Shown: piece by piece, positions 1 to 6,595 of the stretch
Position numbering within the stretch: position 1 is the first letter of the stretch
How the letters are laid out: the number at the start of each line of letters is the position of its first letter
DNA from: an uncultured bacterium
Lineage (GTDB): Bacteria; Bacillota; Clostridia; Lachnospirales; Lachnospiraceae
Direction of reading: 5' to 3'
NCBI GenBank assembly: GCA_905214365.1
Contig: CAJMMH010000120.1
Location: 1 to 8,112, forward strand
DNA length: 8,112 nt
Notes under the pieces: generated by a model
Databases searched by the model: none
What the model was told of the DNA's origin: nothing
Seen by the model: only the letters and a program-made list of their open reading frames with translations
Translations under genes and position numbers: made by a program

Positions 1-168
1 TTTGCGGTCCGCAATATTGGTTACGGAACAGGTATTAATAATATAAACATCTGCCTGCTCCGTAAACGGTACGATCTCATATCCTGCCTGCTCAAGCAGT
101 TCCTGCATCGCCTCCGTTTCATAGGAATTCACCTTGCAGCCAAGGGTATGAAACGCCGCTCTACGCAT
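1..168 (-). CDS. mtaB: tRNA t6A37 methylthiotransferase MtaB, N-terminal fragment (cut by window edge)
   Basis: This is the first 56 codons of a radical-SAM methylthiotransferase; the gene runs off the left edge. Enzymes of this family add a methylthio group to t6A at position 37 of tRNAs reading ANN codons. The visible part is the N-terminal MTTase domain: THE motif TLGCKVNSYETEAM (residues 8-21) and VYIINTCSVTNIADRK (41-56) give Cys11 and Cys47, two of the three cysteines that hold the auxiliary 4Fe-4S cluster. The CxxxCxxC radical-SAM motif and the TRAM domain lie outside the window. The HTLGCKVN and NTCSVTN wording is closer to MtaB (YqeV) than to MiaB or RimO, which is known family knowledge rather than a search result. 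The ATG at 166-168 has a good ribosome binding site, GGAGG at 175-179 on the minus strand. It is divergent from the HPr-like gene, with 141 bp between the two starts. I saw no convincing promoter of its own in that gap. Confidence 0.9.
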   Translation of the reverse strand, partial: MRRAAFHTLGCKVNSYETEAMQELLEQAGYEIVPFTEQADVYIINTCSVTNIADRK

Positions 169-220
169 AATTTTCCTCCATTTTCCCCGAAATACGCGAA
201 TTTCAGGAAGCACATTTCTA

Positions 221-249
221 TTGACATTTTCCCCCTTAAAAGGTATGAT
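221..249 (+). promoter_or_regulatory. Strong sigma-A type promoter of the HPr-like gene
   Basis: TTGACA at 221-226 and TATGAT at 244-249 are separated by exactly 17 bp, which is a consensus -35 and a one-mismatch -10 for the housekeeping sigma factor. Transcription should start near 256, giving a leader of about 55 nt before the ATG at 310. This is the clearest promoter in the window and implies high expression of the small gene downstream. Confidence 0.88.
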
Positions 250-265
250 AAAGACAAGTGTATGA

Positions 266-280
266 TGCAGTTAAACTGCA
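266..280 (+). promoter_or_regulatory. Perfect 15-bp dyad in the leader of the HPr-like gene, possible operator
   Basis: TGCAGTT (266-272), a central A (273) and AACTGCA (274-280) form a perfect 7+1+7 inverted repeat. It starts about 10 bp after the predicted transcription start and ends 16 bp before the ribosome binding site. With one central base it cannot form an RNA hairpin without losing its inner pairs, so a protein-binding DNA operator is the more natural reading. The role is inferred and no regulator is visible nearby. Confidence 0.35.
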
Positions 281-309
281 CCAATACCAGCATGTAAGGA
301 GGATATGAC

Positions 310-543
310 ATGACTACAGTTAAGATTTCGCTTAACTCCATCGACAAGGTAAAGTCTTTCGTTAATGACCTGACCAAGTTTGATTCTGACTTTGATCTGG
401 TTTCCGGGAGATACGTGATTGACGCAAAGTCCATCATGGGAATCTTTTCTCTTGATCTGTCCAAGCCGATTGACCTGAACATCCATGAAGAGAAGAATGT
501 TGATACGGTTCTTAAGGTTCTTGATCCGTACATCATTAAGTAA
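310..543 (+). CDS. HPr-family protein without the active-site histidine (Crh-like)
   Basis: This 77-residue protein matches the PTS phosphocarrier HPr fold in length and pattern. The strongest match is DAKSIMGIFSLDLSKPIDLNI (38-58), the counterpart of the KSIMG segment around the regulatory Ser46 of HPr; Ser41 is the equivalent here. The catalytic region is not conserved: aligning to IHARPA of HPr gives I11-D12-K13-V14-K15, so the phosphorylated His15 is replaced by Asp12 and the ARPA tail is gone. It therefore should not carry phosphate from enzyme I to sugar transporters. Crh of Bacillus subtilis likewise lacks the histidine and keeps the serine, and acts through HPr kinase and CcpA; a similar role here is only inferred. 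The start ATG has an ideal ribosome binding site (AAGGAGGA, 296-303). The gene is monocistronic, with its own strong promoter and terminator, and points against all its neighbours. It looks more AT-rich than the genes around it. Confidence 0.85.
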   Translation: MTTVKISLNSIDKVKSFVNDLTKFDSDFDLVSGRYVIDAKSIMGIFSLDLSKPIDLNIHEEKNVDTVLKVLDPYIIK

Positions 544-567
544 TTCCGCCTGATTTCAGTCAGACAG

Positions 568-581
568 CCTCTTATCAGAGG
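568..581 (+). other. Small hairpin ahead of the terminator
   Basis: CCTCT (568-572), loop TATC (573-576) and AGAGG (577-581) form a short stem between the HPr-like stop codon and the terminator hairpin. A weaker CTGA-TT-TCAG stem lies at 550-559. They have no T-tract of their own and may only stabilise the transcript 3' end. Confidence 0.35.
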
Positions 582-587
582 TGGGAG

Positions 588-616
588 AGGGAACTGCGCC
601 GCAGTTCCCTTTTTTG
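588..616 (+). terminator. Intrinsic terminator of the HPr-like gene
   Basis: GGGAACTGC (589-597), loop GCC (598-600) and GCAGTTCCC (601-609) make a perfect 9-bp GC-rich stem, extended by an A-T pair (588/610) and followed by six T residues (610-615). This is a textbook rho-independent terminator for plus-strand transcription. On the minus strand the same stem is followed by TCTCCC rather than a T-run, so it should not efficiently stop transcripts arriving from thiI. Confidence 0.92.
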
Positions 617-644
617 TTATCTTTTTATCCTTTTATTATCTGCG

Positions 645-699
645 CGCTGTCCGAAGTCAACTACCGGGAACAGCGAGCTTTTCTTTTTTGCTTTTTTCT
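645..699 (+). terminator. Second, weaker plus-strand hairpin with T-rich tail
   Basis: CGCTGT (645-650) pairs perfectly with ACAGCG (670-675); the loop is long. A T-rich run (679-698) follows. It could act as a back-up terminator for plus-strand transcription, keeping it from running into thiI on the opposite strand. The stem is short and the T-run is interrupted by G and C, so this is tentative. The rest of the 544-699 interval contains no gene that I can support. Confidence 0.3.
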
Positions 700-1884
700 T
701 TATTTGCAAAGAATAATTTCGTCCGTATCGATTGCAGTCTGAACCATCTCATCAATCTTTTCCGCCAGCTTCTGCTCGGACTTGCGGATTACCTTGCGGT
801 TCGGCTTGGTAACCGGGTGCTTTGCAACAAAGATCGTGCAGCAGTCTTCAAACGGCTGAATCGACGTTTCATAAGTGTTGATCTTCAGAGCCACCTCCAC
901 GATTTCCTGCTTGTCAAAACCGATCACCGGACGGAATACCGGCAGCGTGCATACCTCGTTGGTAGCTGCAAGGCTCGGCATCGTCTGAGACGCAACCTGG
1001 CCGATGCTTTCACCGGTAATCAGTCCCAGGCAGCCTGTCTTTTCCGCCAGAATCTCTGCAATCCGCATCATATAACGGCGCATGATGATCGTCAATTCAT
1101 CGTGCGGACACTGATCATAAATGTACAGTTGAATGTCGGTAAAGTTGATGACATGCAGGCGGATCGGTCCGGAATACTTCGCAACCAGGCACGCAAGATC
1201 GACAACCTTCTGCTTTGCCCGCTCGCTGGTGTAAGGCGGTGCGTGGAAGTATACAGCCTCCAGAGTTACGCCGCGCTTTGCGATCATATACCCGGCAACC
1301 GGGGAATCAATGCCGCCGGAAAGAAGAAGCATTCCTTTTCCTGCTGTTCCGACCGGCATACCGCCCGCGCCCGGAATACGGATGGAGTATACGTTGATTT
1401 CCTTATCCCGCACCTCAACATACAGCATAACCTCGGGCTGATGCACGTCAACGCGTACTTCCGGAAACGCGTGCAGAATTGCCTCTCCCAGATCGGCATT
1501 CATTGTCTGGGAATCAACCGGATAGTTCTTGCGTGCCCGGCGGCTCTGCACCTTAAAGGTGTAATTGGCTTCCGGGTGCATCTGAGCCATATACTCGACA
1601 ACCTTCTGCTTCAGCACATCGAAGCCCTCGTCCTCCAGCATAACAACCGGACAGATCCATACAATGCCGAATACATGCTTCAATGCTTCCACTGTTTCCT
1701 CATAATCGTACGCGCTCTTTGCAAGCACATAAATGCGGCCGTTTGTCTTAGTTACCTCAAACGTGCCCTCTACATGGTTCAGCGCGTGGCCGATCTGGCG
1801 CACTAGCGCGTCTTCAAACAGATACCGGTTCTTTCCCTTGATTCCGATCTCCGCGTATTTAATCAAAAATGCCTGAAATTCCAT
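700..1884 (-). CDS. thiI: tRNA 4-thiouridine synthetase ThiI (short form without rhodanese domain)
   Basis: ThiI activates uridine 8 of tRNA with ATP and transfers sulfur to make 4-thiouridine; in some bacteria it also feeds sulfur into thiamine synthesis. The 394 residues contain an N-terminal ferredoxin-like plus THUMP region (about 1-165), with LIKYAEIGIKGKNR at 7-20, then the PP-loop ATP pyrophosphatase domain with LLLSGGIDSPVAGYM (186-200). GESIGQVASQT (291-301) and EDCCT (346-350) are also typical. The protein ends near the end of the PP-loop domain, so the C-terminal rhodanese domain of Escherichia coli ThiI is missing. This is the Bacillus-type short form, known to take sulfur directly from a dedicated cysteine desulfurase. 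That partner is encoded immediately upstream, 30 bp away. The ATG at 1882-1884 is preceded by GGAGGA at 1888-1893 (minus strand). I see no intrinsic terminator directly after its stop. Confidence 0.95.
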   Translation of the reverse strand: MEFQAFLIKYAEIGIKGKNRYLFEDALVRQIGHALNHVEGTFEVTKTNGRIYVLAKSAYDYEETVEALKHVFGIVWICPVVMLEDEGFDVLKQKVVEYMAQMHPEANYTFKVQSRRARKNYPVDSQTMNADLGEAILHAFPEVRVDVHQPEVMLYVEVRDKEINVYSIRIPGAGGMPVGTAGKGMLLLSGGIDSPVAGYMIAKRGVTLEAVYFHAPPYTSERAKQKVVDLACLVAKYSGPIRLHVINFTDIQLYIYDQCPHDELTIIMRRYMMRIAEILAEKTGCLGLITGESIGQVASQTMPSLAATNEVCTLPVFRPVIGFDKQEIVEVALKINTYETSIQPFEDCCTIFVAKHPVTKPNRKVIRKSEQKLAEKIDEMVQTAIDTDEIILCK

Positions 1885-1914
1885 ACGTCCTCCATCTATC
1901 TTACGATGTACTTT

Positions 1915-3093
1915 TTAATGTCTCCGGTATCTGCGGAGCATCGGAAGAATTTCCTTCATTGCCTGCAGCGCGTAATCTACCTCTTCTTCCGTGTTCATAA
2001 CACTGAAGCTGATACGGATTGTGCTGTCCAGATGCTCCTTCGGCACGCCGATTGCCTTCAGCGTGCTGCTGACTGACGGTTTGTTGGACGAGCATGCGCT
2101 TCCTGCAGAAACATAAACCTCGCGTTCCTCCAGCGCATGCAGCAGTACCTCGCTGCGCACGCCATCCACGCTGACGCTGATTATATGCGGCGAGCGCTTT
2201 TCCACTGCATCCTCTCCGTCCGCTGTTTCATCCCATCCGTTGATGGTCACGCCTTCGATTTCATGCAGGCCGGTCAGCATGCGGCGGCGAAGCGCATTCA
2301 GATGCCTCGTATTTTCCTCATGCGGCAGATAAATGAGCTCGGCCGCCAGTCCCATTCCTGCGATTCCGGGTACATTTTCCGTGCCGGAACGCATTCCCTT
2401 CTGCTGGCCGCCGCCAAGAATCAGCGGCTGAATGCGCACACGATCGCTGCAGTACAGGAAACCGACTCCCTTCGGGCCATGGAACTTGTGGGAGCTTACG
2501 GAAAGCAGATCAATTCCCTGGCGCTTCGGACGGATCGTCAGCTTTCCGAACGCCTGAATTGCATCGACATGAAACAGTGTCTTCGGGTTTGCCTCGTGAA
2601 CAATCCGCGCAATCTCATCAACCGGCTGAATCGTTCCGATTTCGTTGTTTACATACATTACGGAAACCAGAATTGTCTCCGGATCAATTGCTTCCTTCAG
2701 CGCATCCAATGAAACTACGCCCTTATGATCGACCGGAAGATACGTTACGCGGAACCCCTGCTCTTCAAGGAAACGCATCGGAGCTCCGATGCTCGCATGC
2801 TCGATTGCCGTTGTGATGATGTGATTTCCCTGTCTGCGGCACGCCATCGCCGCGCCGAACAGCGCCATGTTGTTTGACTCCGTTCCGCCGGAGGTAAAGA
2901 TAATCTCCTTCGGATCTGCCTTCAACGATGCCGCGATCTGCTTTGCGGCCATTTTCACATAGGCTTCCGCCTCCATACCCTTTCGGTGAAGAGACGACGG
3001 ATTTCCATAATCCTGATCCATAATACGGACCATCAGCTCCTGCACTTGCGGCAGTACCCGCGTCGTTGCAGAATTATCAAAATATGCATTCAT
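1915..3093 (-). CDS. Cysteine desulfurase (NifS/IscS family, NifZ-type partner of ThiI)
   Basis: This PLP enzyme removes sulfur from cysteine as a protein-bound persulfide. The 392 residues have the family landmarks in order: YFDNSATT (4-11), TSGGTESNN (67-75), EHAS with the cofactor-stacking His99, HVDAIQ with Asp177, SSHKFHGPKG with the PLP lysine Lys203, RSGTENVPG (235-243), and SAGSACSSNK (329-338) with the catalytic Cys334. Its position directly before a ThiI lacking rhodanese matches the nifZ-thiI pair of Bacillus subtilis, so delivering sulfur for 4-thiouridine is the likely main job. Supply of Fe-S clusters, needed by the nearby methylthiotransferase, cannot be excluded. The open frame extends 45 codons further upstream, but I chose the ATG at 3091-3093: it begins the conserved N-terminus, and GGAGG lies at 3103-3107. 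That site is inside the end of rsmE, whose stop is only 4 bp upstream, which suggests translational coupling. Confidence 0.94.
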   Translation of the reverse strand: MNAYFDNSATTRVLPQVQELMVRIMDQDYGNPSSLHRKGMEAEAYVKMAAKQIAASLKADPKEIIFTSGGTESNNMALFGAAMACRRQGNHIITTAIEHASIGAPMRFLEEQGFRVTYLPVDHKGVVSLDALKEAIDPETILVSVMYVNNEIGTIQPVDEIARIVHEANPKTLFHVDAIQAFGKLTIRPKRQGIDLLSVSSHKFHGPKGVGFLYCSDRVRIQPLILGGGQQKGMRSGTENVPGIAGMGLAAELIYLPHEENTRHLNALRRRMLTGLHEIEGVTINGWDETADGEDAVEKRSPHIISVSVDGVRSEVLLHALEEREVYVSAGSACSSNKPSVSSTLKAIGVPKEHLDSTIRISFSVMNTEEEVDYALQAMKEILPMLRRYRRH

Positions 3094-3097
3094 TTTT

Positions 3098-3829
3098 TCA
3101 TTCCTCCAGACAGTAATCCAGCATCGCAAGAAGCGCCGGTCCTGCAGTCTCCGTGCGCAGAATCCGTCTTCCAAGCGTAACAACCTTCGCGCCCGCAGCC
3201 TCTGCCATCGAAACCTCTTCCTCATCAAAGCCGCCCTCCGGCCCGATCAGGATTCCCACCGTGCTTCCCGGACTGATTTCTGATAAAATCCGGCGCGTCC
3301 GCTCCATCCCGTCCGCATGCTCATACGGCAGCAGAAACACATCGAGATCAGACGCAGCCTTCAGCGCTTCCCGGTATTCCAGCATACTTCCGATCTCAGG
3401 GATCAGGCTCCGTTTTGCCTGCTTCGCCGCACTTTCCGCAATCGCCTGCCAGCGTTTCCGCTTTGCTTCCTGCTTCTTTTCATCCAGACGAACTACGCAG
3501 CGCTTCATCGAAACAGGAATTACCTGATATACGCCGAGCTCTACACTTTTCTGGATGATATTTTCCAGCTTATCGGCCTTCGGCAGGCCCTGGAAGAGAT
3601 AAATCCGGCACGGCAGCTCACAGGACGCTTCCTCCGCCTCTACTGCGGCACGCACCTCTTCCTCTCCCAGTGTGTCAATCCGGCAGCGCAGCGTGCGCGT
3701 CCCGTCATTGACCAGAATCACTTCTCCCGGCTTCATCCGGAGAACATGAACAATATGATTCACATCGCTTCCGGTGATTACCGCTTTGTCTGCGGCAATC
3801 TGTTCCGGACTGACAAAAAACTGATACAT
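3098..3829 (-). CDS. rsmE: 16S rRNA (uracil-1498-N3)-methyltransferase RsmE
   Basis: RsmE methylates N3 of U1498 in 16S rRNA of the small subunit, near the decoding region. At 243 residues the length is normal. An N-terminal PUA-like part (about 1-70, with SDVNHIVHVLRMKPGE at 21-36) is followed by the SPOUT methyltransferase domain. The SAM-binding knot is marked by ILIGPEGGFDEEEV (193-206) and VTLGRRILRTETAGPALL (217-234); LPKADKLENIIQKSVELGV (82-100) and AKQAKRSLIPEI (135-146) are also conserved. The start ATG (3827-3829) lies 9 bp after the prmA stop, with a moderate GAGAGG-type site overlapping that stop. This is the common clostridial prmA-rsmE pair and is probably translationally coupled at both ends. 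Confidence 0.95.
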   Translation of the reverse strand: MYQFFVSPEQIAADKAVITGSDVNHIVHVLRMKPGEVILVNDGTRTLRCRIDTLGEEEVRAAVEAEEASCELPCRIYLFQGLPKADKLENIIQKSVELGVYQVIPVSMKRCVVRLDEKKQEAKRKRWQAIAESAAKQAKRSLIPEIGSMLEYREALKAASDLDVFLLPYEHADGMERTRRILSEISPGSTVGILIGPEGGFDEEEVSMAEAAGAKVVTLGRRILRTETAGPALLAMLDYCLEE

Positions 3830-3838
3830 ATGCCTCTC

Positions 3839-4795
3839 TTACCTTCTTCTCGCTACAATAGAAACCCACTCGCCCTGATGAAGGATTTCCATGATTTCCA
3901 GTTCCGGATTGGCCGCAAACGCTTCCTTTACCGCCTCTTCCTTCATGTCAATGATGCCGGAAGTAATAAAGATACCGCCGTGCTTCAGATGCGGCGCAAT
4001 TTCTGCCTGAAGCGCAATGATGATATCAGCAAGAATGTTCGCAACGACAACGTCGTACTGTTCAAAGCCAACTGCTTCCTTGATTGCCGGATCATCAATC
4101 AGATTTCCGATATAGACATCGTACTGATCCGGAGTCAGATGATTGGTTTCCGCGTTCTCTCTCGCCGCGTCAACCGCCAGCTCGTCCAGATCGGTTCCGA
4201 CCGCATGGGACGCGCCGGAAAGCAGCGCGCATACTGCCAGAATACCGCTTCCGGTTCCAACATCCAGAACCCGGTCGCCCGGCTTTACATACTTGCGAAG
4301 CCCGCGGATACACAGCTGGGTTGTTTCATGGCGTCCGGTTCCAAACGCAACGCCCGGATCAATCTCGATCATCTGGCGGTACTCCACGTTCTCCGGAATC
4401 GGCTCCCAGGTCGGCTTAATCAGAAGATCATCCACAACAAACGGCTTAAAATACTGTTTCCAGTTGTTGATCCAGTCCTTGTCCTCGGTTTCTGACTCGG
4501 TGATCTCGCAGCTTCCGACATTGACATAGGTTCCGACCTCCTCCAGACCGGCGCGCACCTTCAGCAGTGTCGCCGGAATATCGTAGGTATCGTCCAGATA
4601 AAAGCTGATATACGCAATCCCATCGTCCGGTCCCGGATCCGGCAGGCTGTCGATAAACATACCCTTCGTCTCATTTTCCGTCAGAGGAATCTTATCCTCA
4701 ATTTCAATTCCCTCAATGCCGGCTTCGCTCAGCATCTCGCTGATGAAGTCTTCCGCTTCTGTCGTTGTCTTTATTGTAAATTTATTCCATTTCAT
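3839..4795 (-). CDS. prmA: Ribosomal protein L11 methyltransferase PrmA
   Basis: PrmA trimethylates ribosomal protein L11 using SAM. The 318 residues match the family: an N-terminal L11-binding domain (about 1-95), the linker segment DWINNWKQYFKP (107-118), PGVAFGTGRHETT (147-159), SAM motif I LDVGTGSGILA (177-187), TDLDELAVDAARENA (201-215) and the substrate-side motif VANILADII (251-259). The gene opens the prmA-rsmE-desulfurase-thiI block. It starts at the ATG at 4793-4795 with AAAAGGAG at 4803-4810. The 61-bp gap before it, after the carboxypeptidase stop, is the largest inside the gene run. That gap holds only a small TGCAG/CTGCA inverted repeat (4835-4851) and no clear promoter, so it may be read through from upstream. 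Confidence 0.95.
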   Translation of the reverse strand: MKWNKFTIKTTTEAEDFISEMLSEAGIEGIEIEDKIPLTENETKGMFIDSLPDPGPDDGIAYISFYLDDTYDIPATLLKVRAGLEEVGTYVNVGSCEITESETEDKDWINNWKQYFKPFVVDDLLIKPTWEPIPENVEYRQMIEIDPGVAFGTGRHETTQLCIRGLRKYVKPGDRVLDVGTGSGILAVCALLSGASHAVGTDLDELAVDAARENAETNHLTPDQYDVYIGNLIDDPAIKEAVGFEQYDVVVANILADIIIALQAEIAPHLKHGGIFITSGIIDMKEEAVKEAFAANPELEIMEILHQGEWVSIVARRR

Positions 4796-4856
4796 GTTCT
4801 GACTCCTTTTCTGAAAAATGTGCTTCCGGAATCATGCAGTTTGTTTCTGCAGCCTG

Positions 4857-6569
4857 TTACTCCGCTGCTCCGGTGCCGTCAGCGCCGTTTTCAGAACCCT
4901 TCTCCGCTTCGCCGCTTTCCAGACTGCCATTCTCCGTTCCTGTCTGATTGTTCTTATTTTCTAACGGTGTCAGGCTGTTCCCGACAACCTCTCCAAGGAA
5001 CAACGGAAGCATCTGAATTAACGCCCCGTCGCCGCCGAACAGCCATGGGAACCCATTAATTAGCATGGTTCCGGTCACCATATCACCCGGGACCTGAAAA
5101 TAATACGTTTTTCCATCGATCTCCTGCCAGCCATTTACCAGTTTCCCGTCAGCATCCAAATAAAAGGTCGTGCCGGACGGAGCGATAAAGCCCGTCTGAC
5201 GCTGCCCGGTCGTATAATCAAAATAGTAGCAGGCATCCTCCAGCTCCAGCCAGTTCAGCGCCAGCGTCCCGTTGGAACGGATATAATACCAGGCGCCGTT
5301 CCACTCTGTCATGCCCGGCTGCAGATTTCCTGCTCCGGCGAGCACCTTTACTGTACTGACACGCGGCGTTCCGTTCTTATCATAAACATAAGCCTGAACG
5401 GTATACACACCCGCTTTCTGGTCATGATCTGACAAGTTCACGCGGTATCTCAGCTCTGTTCCGGAAACCATGACCTTTTCTCTGGTCATCGGCACAGAAT
5501 CATCCGACTCCATCCAGACAGGAAACTCTGCCATAAACGCATCCGGACCAACCGTCCACGTCATCGTAAATCCATTGTCATCATACTCTACTAACTGCGG
5601 GTTATAGATCTGGCCGCCCTGAGAGGGCTCCTCTCCCTGTATCTTCTGATACGCGAAATTCAGCAGCTCTTCCGTATCCGCGTAGCTGCAGCCCTCATCA
5701 CACTTCATAACAACTGCAATCAGCGTACGGTCTCCCCGCACAGCCGCCGTCGCAAGCGTCCACTTCGCCTGCACGGTATAGCCTGACTTCCCGGCAAATA
5801 CACCCTCGCAGGAGATTGAGCCGTTCAGCATGCCATGACCGCTCGTCATCGCCCGTTCCCCGCAGAACTCGGTTGCCGGAATCGTATAAGAACCGGCGGA
5901 AAGTATCGCCGCAGCCGTTGGATTCTCTAACGCTGCTTTCATAATCATCGCCATATCATACGGCGTTGTCTTATGATTGTCCGCATCCAGTCCGCTCGGA
6001 TTAGAAAAATGCGTCTGCAGCGCGCCTGCCTGAGACGCGCGCTGATTCATCAGATCCGCAAACGCATCCAGCGATCCGGCGACACGCTCTGCCAGCAAAT
6101 TCGCGCATTCGTTGCCTGATTTCATAATCATCCCGTACATCAGAGAACGGATTGAAAACATTTCGCCCGACTTCGGCATCGGCGAAATCGTAGAGCTCAT
6201 CAATTCAAGAGCATCCAACGCCGATTCGGACATAGCAACCATTTCATCCAGATCCGCACAATGCTCCGCCGCCACCAGAAGCGTCATAATTTTTGTAATA
6301 CTTGCAGGCGCAAATACTTCCTGCTCCTGATTTCCGACAATCACTTCTCCGGTCGCCGCGTCAATGACACAGTAACCCTGCGCGGAAACATACGGCTTTG
6401 TCCCGGTATATTCCGCGATCTGCTCTGCCTGCTGTCCCTGCGCGGCAGCATCTGCGGTGCCGACTGATCCGCTTTCGTTTCCCTGCTCCGCTAAAACACC
6501 TGCCGGAACTCCGCACAGCAGACAGCCTGCCAAAAGCGCTGCCGCCATTCTGTAAATTGAATGTCTCAT
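4857..6569 (-). CDS. D-alanyl-D-alanine carboxypeptidase (DacF/PBP5 type) with Bsp-like and cell-wall-binding repeats
   Basis: This secreted penicillin-binding protein trims the terminal D-alanine of peptidoglycan stem peptides. It has 570 residues. Residues 1-27 form a signal peptide with a likely cleavage after VLA (25-27). The peptidase S11 domain (about 55-310) shows the three active-site motifs: S90-I-T-K93 in FAPASITKIMT, S151-G-N153 in MKSGNECAN, and K261-S-G263 in GKSGYT (the usual KTG with Ser for Thr). Residues about 330-410 (FPVWMESDD ... AGVYTVQAYVYDKNG) resemble a GBS Bsp-like repeat. Residues about 421-515 are aromatic-glycine repeats of the choline-binding kind (WNGAWYYIRSNG, TTFYLDADGKLVNGW, DGKTYYF). 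The tail (540-570) is acidic and low-complexity. The usual C-terminal amphipathic membrane anchor is absent, so attachment is presumably through the repeats. I chose the ATG at 6567-6569; a longer frame would need a TTG start. AAAGGA lies at 6581-6586, 26 bp or less after the upstream stop. Confidence 0.92.
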   Translation of the reverse strand: MRHSIYRMAAALLAGCLLCGVPAGVLAEQGNESGSVGTADAAAQGQQAEQIAEYTGTKPYVSAQGYCVIDAATGEVIVGNQEQEVFAPASITKIMTLLVAAEHCADLDEMVAMSESALDALELMSSTISPMPKSGEMFSIRSLMYGMIMKSGNECANLLAERVAGSLDAFADLMNQRASQAGALQTHFSNPSGLDADNHKTTPYDMAMIMKAALENPTAAAILSAGSYTIPATEFCGERAMTSGHGMLNGSISCEGVFAGKSGYTVQAKWTLATAAVRGDRTLIAVVMKCDEGCSYADTEELLNFAYQKIQGEEPSQGGQIYNPQLVEYDDNGFTMTWTVGPDAFMAEFPVWMESDDSVPMTREKVMVSGTELRYRVNLSDHDQKAGVYTVQAYVYDKNGTPRVSTVKVLAGAGNLQPGMTEWNGAWYYIRSNGTLALNWLELEDACYYFDYTTGQRQTGFIAPSGTTFYLDADGKLVNGWQEIDGKTYYFQVPGDMVTGTMLINGFPWLFGGDGALIQMLPLFLGEVVGNSLTPLENKNNQTGTENGSLESGEAEKGSENGADGTGAAE

Positions 6570-6595
6570 CCTGCACCTGTTCCTTTCACTGCGGC

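Noticed and set aside
588..616. Bidirectional terminator serving thiI as well
   Set aside because: The minus-strand copy of the stem is followed by TCTCCC, not by a T-run, and lies more than 80 bp after the thiI stop.
688..1806. Long plus-strand reading frame (372 codons) opposite thiI
   Set aside because: It is the antisense shadow of a well-conserved ThiI; it has no ribosome binding site and no recognisable protein pattern.
3094..3228. 45-codon N-terminal extension of the cysteine desulfurase
   Set aside because: It overlaps the end of rsmE in another frame, is Arg-rich and unlike the family; the ATG at 3091-3093 has a proper ribosome binding site and begins the conserved N-terminus.
3317..4495. 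Long plus-strand reading frame (392 codons) opposite rsmE and prmA
   Set aside because: It crosses two real genes on the other strand that carry full family motifs, and its translation is rich in Arg, Leu and His as expected for a shadow frame.
4835..4851. Inverted repeat TGCAG-N7-CTGCA between carboxypeptidase and prmA as terminator
   Set aside because: The stem is only 5 bp with no T-tract on the minus strand, so it is too weak to call.
6516..6569. Lipoprotein signal (LAGC at residues 13-16) in the carboxypeptidase
   Set aside because: The hydrophobic stretch continues past the cysteine to a good signal peptidase I site after VLA (25-27), so an ordinary secreted protein is more likely; not fully excluded.
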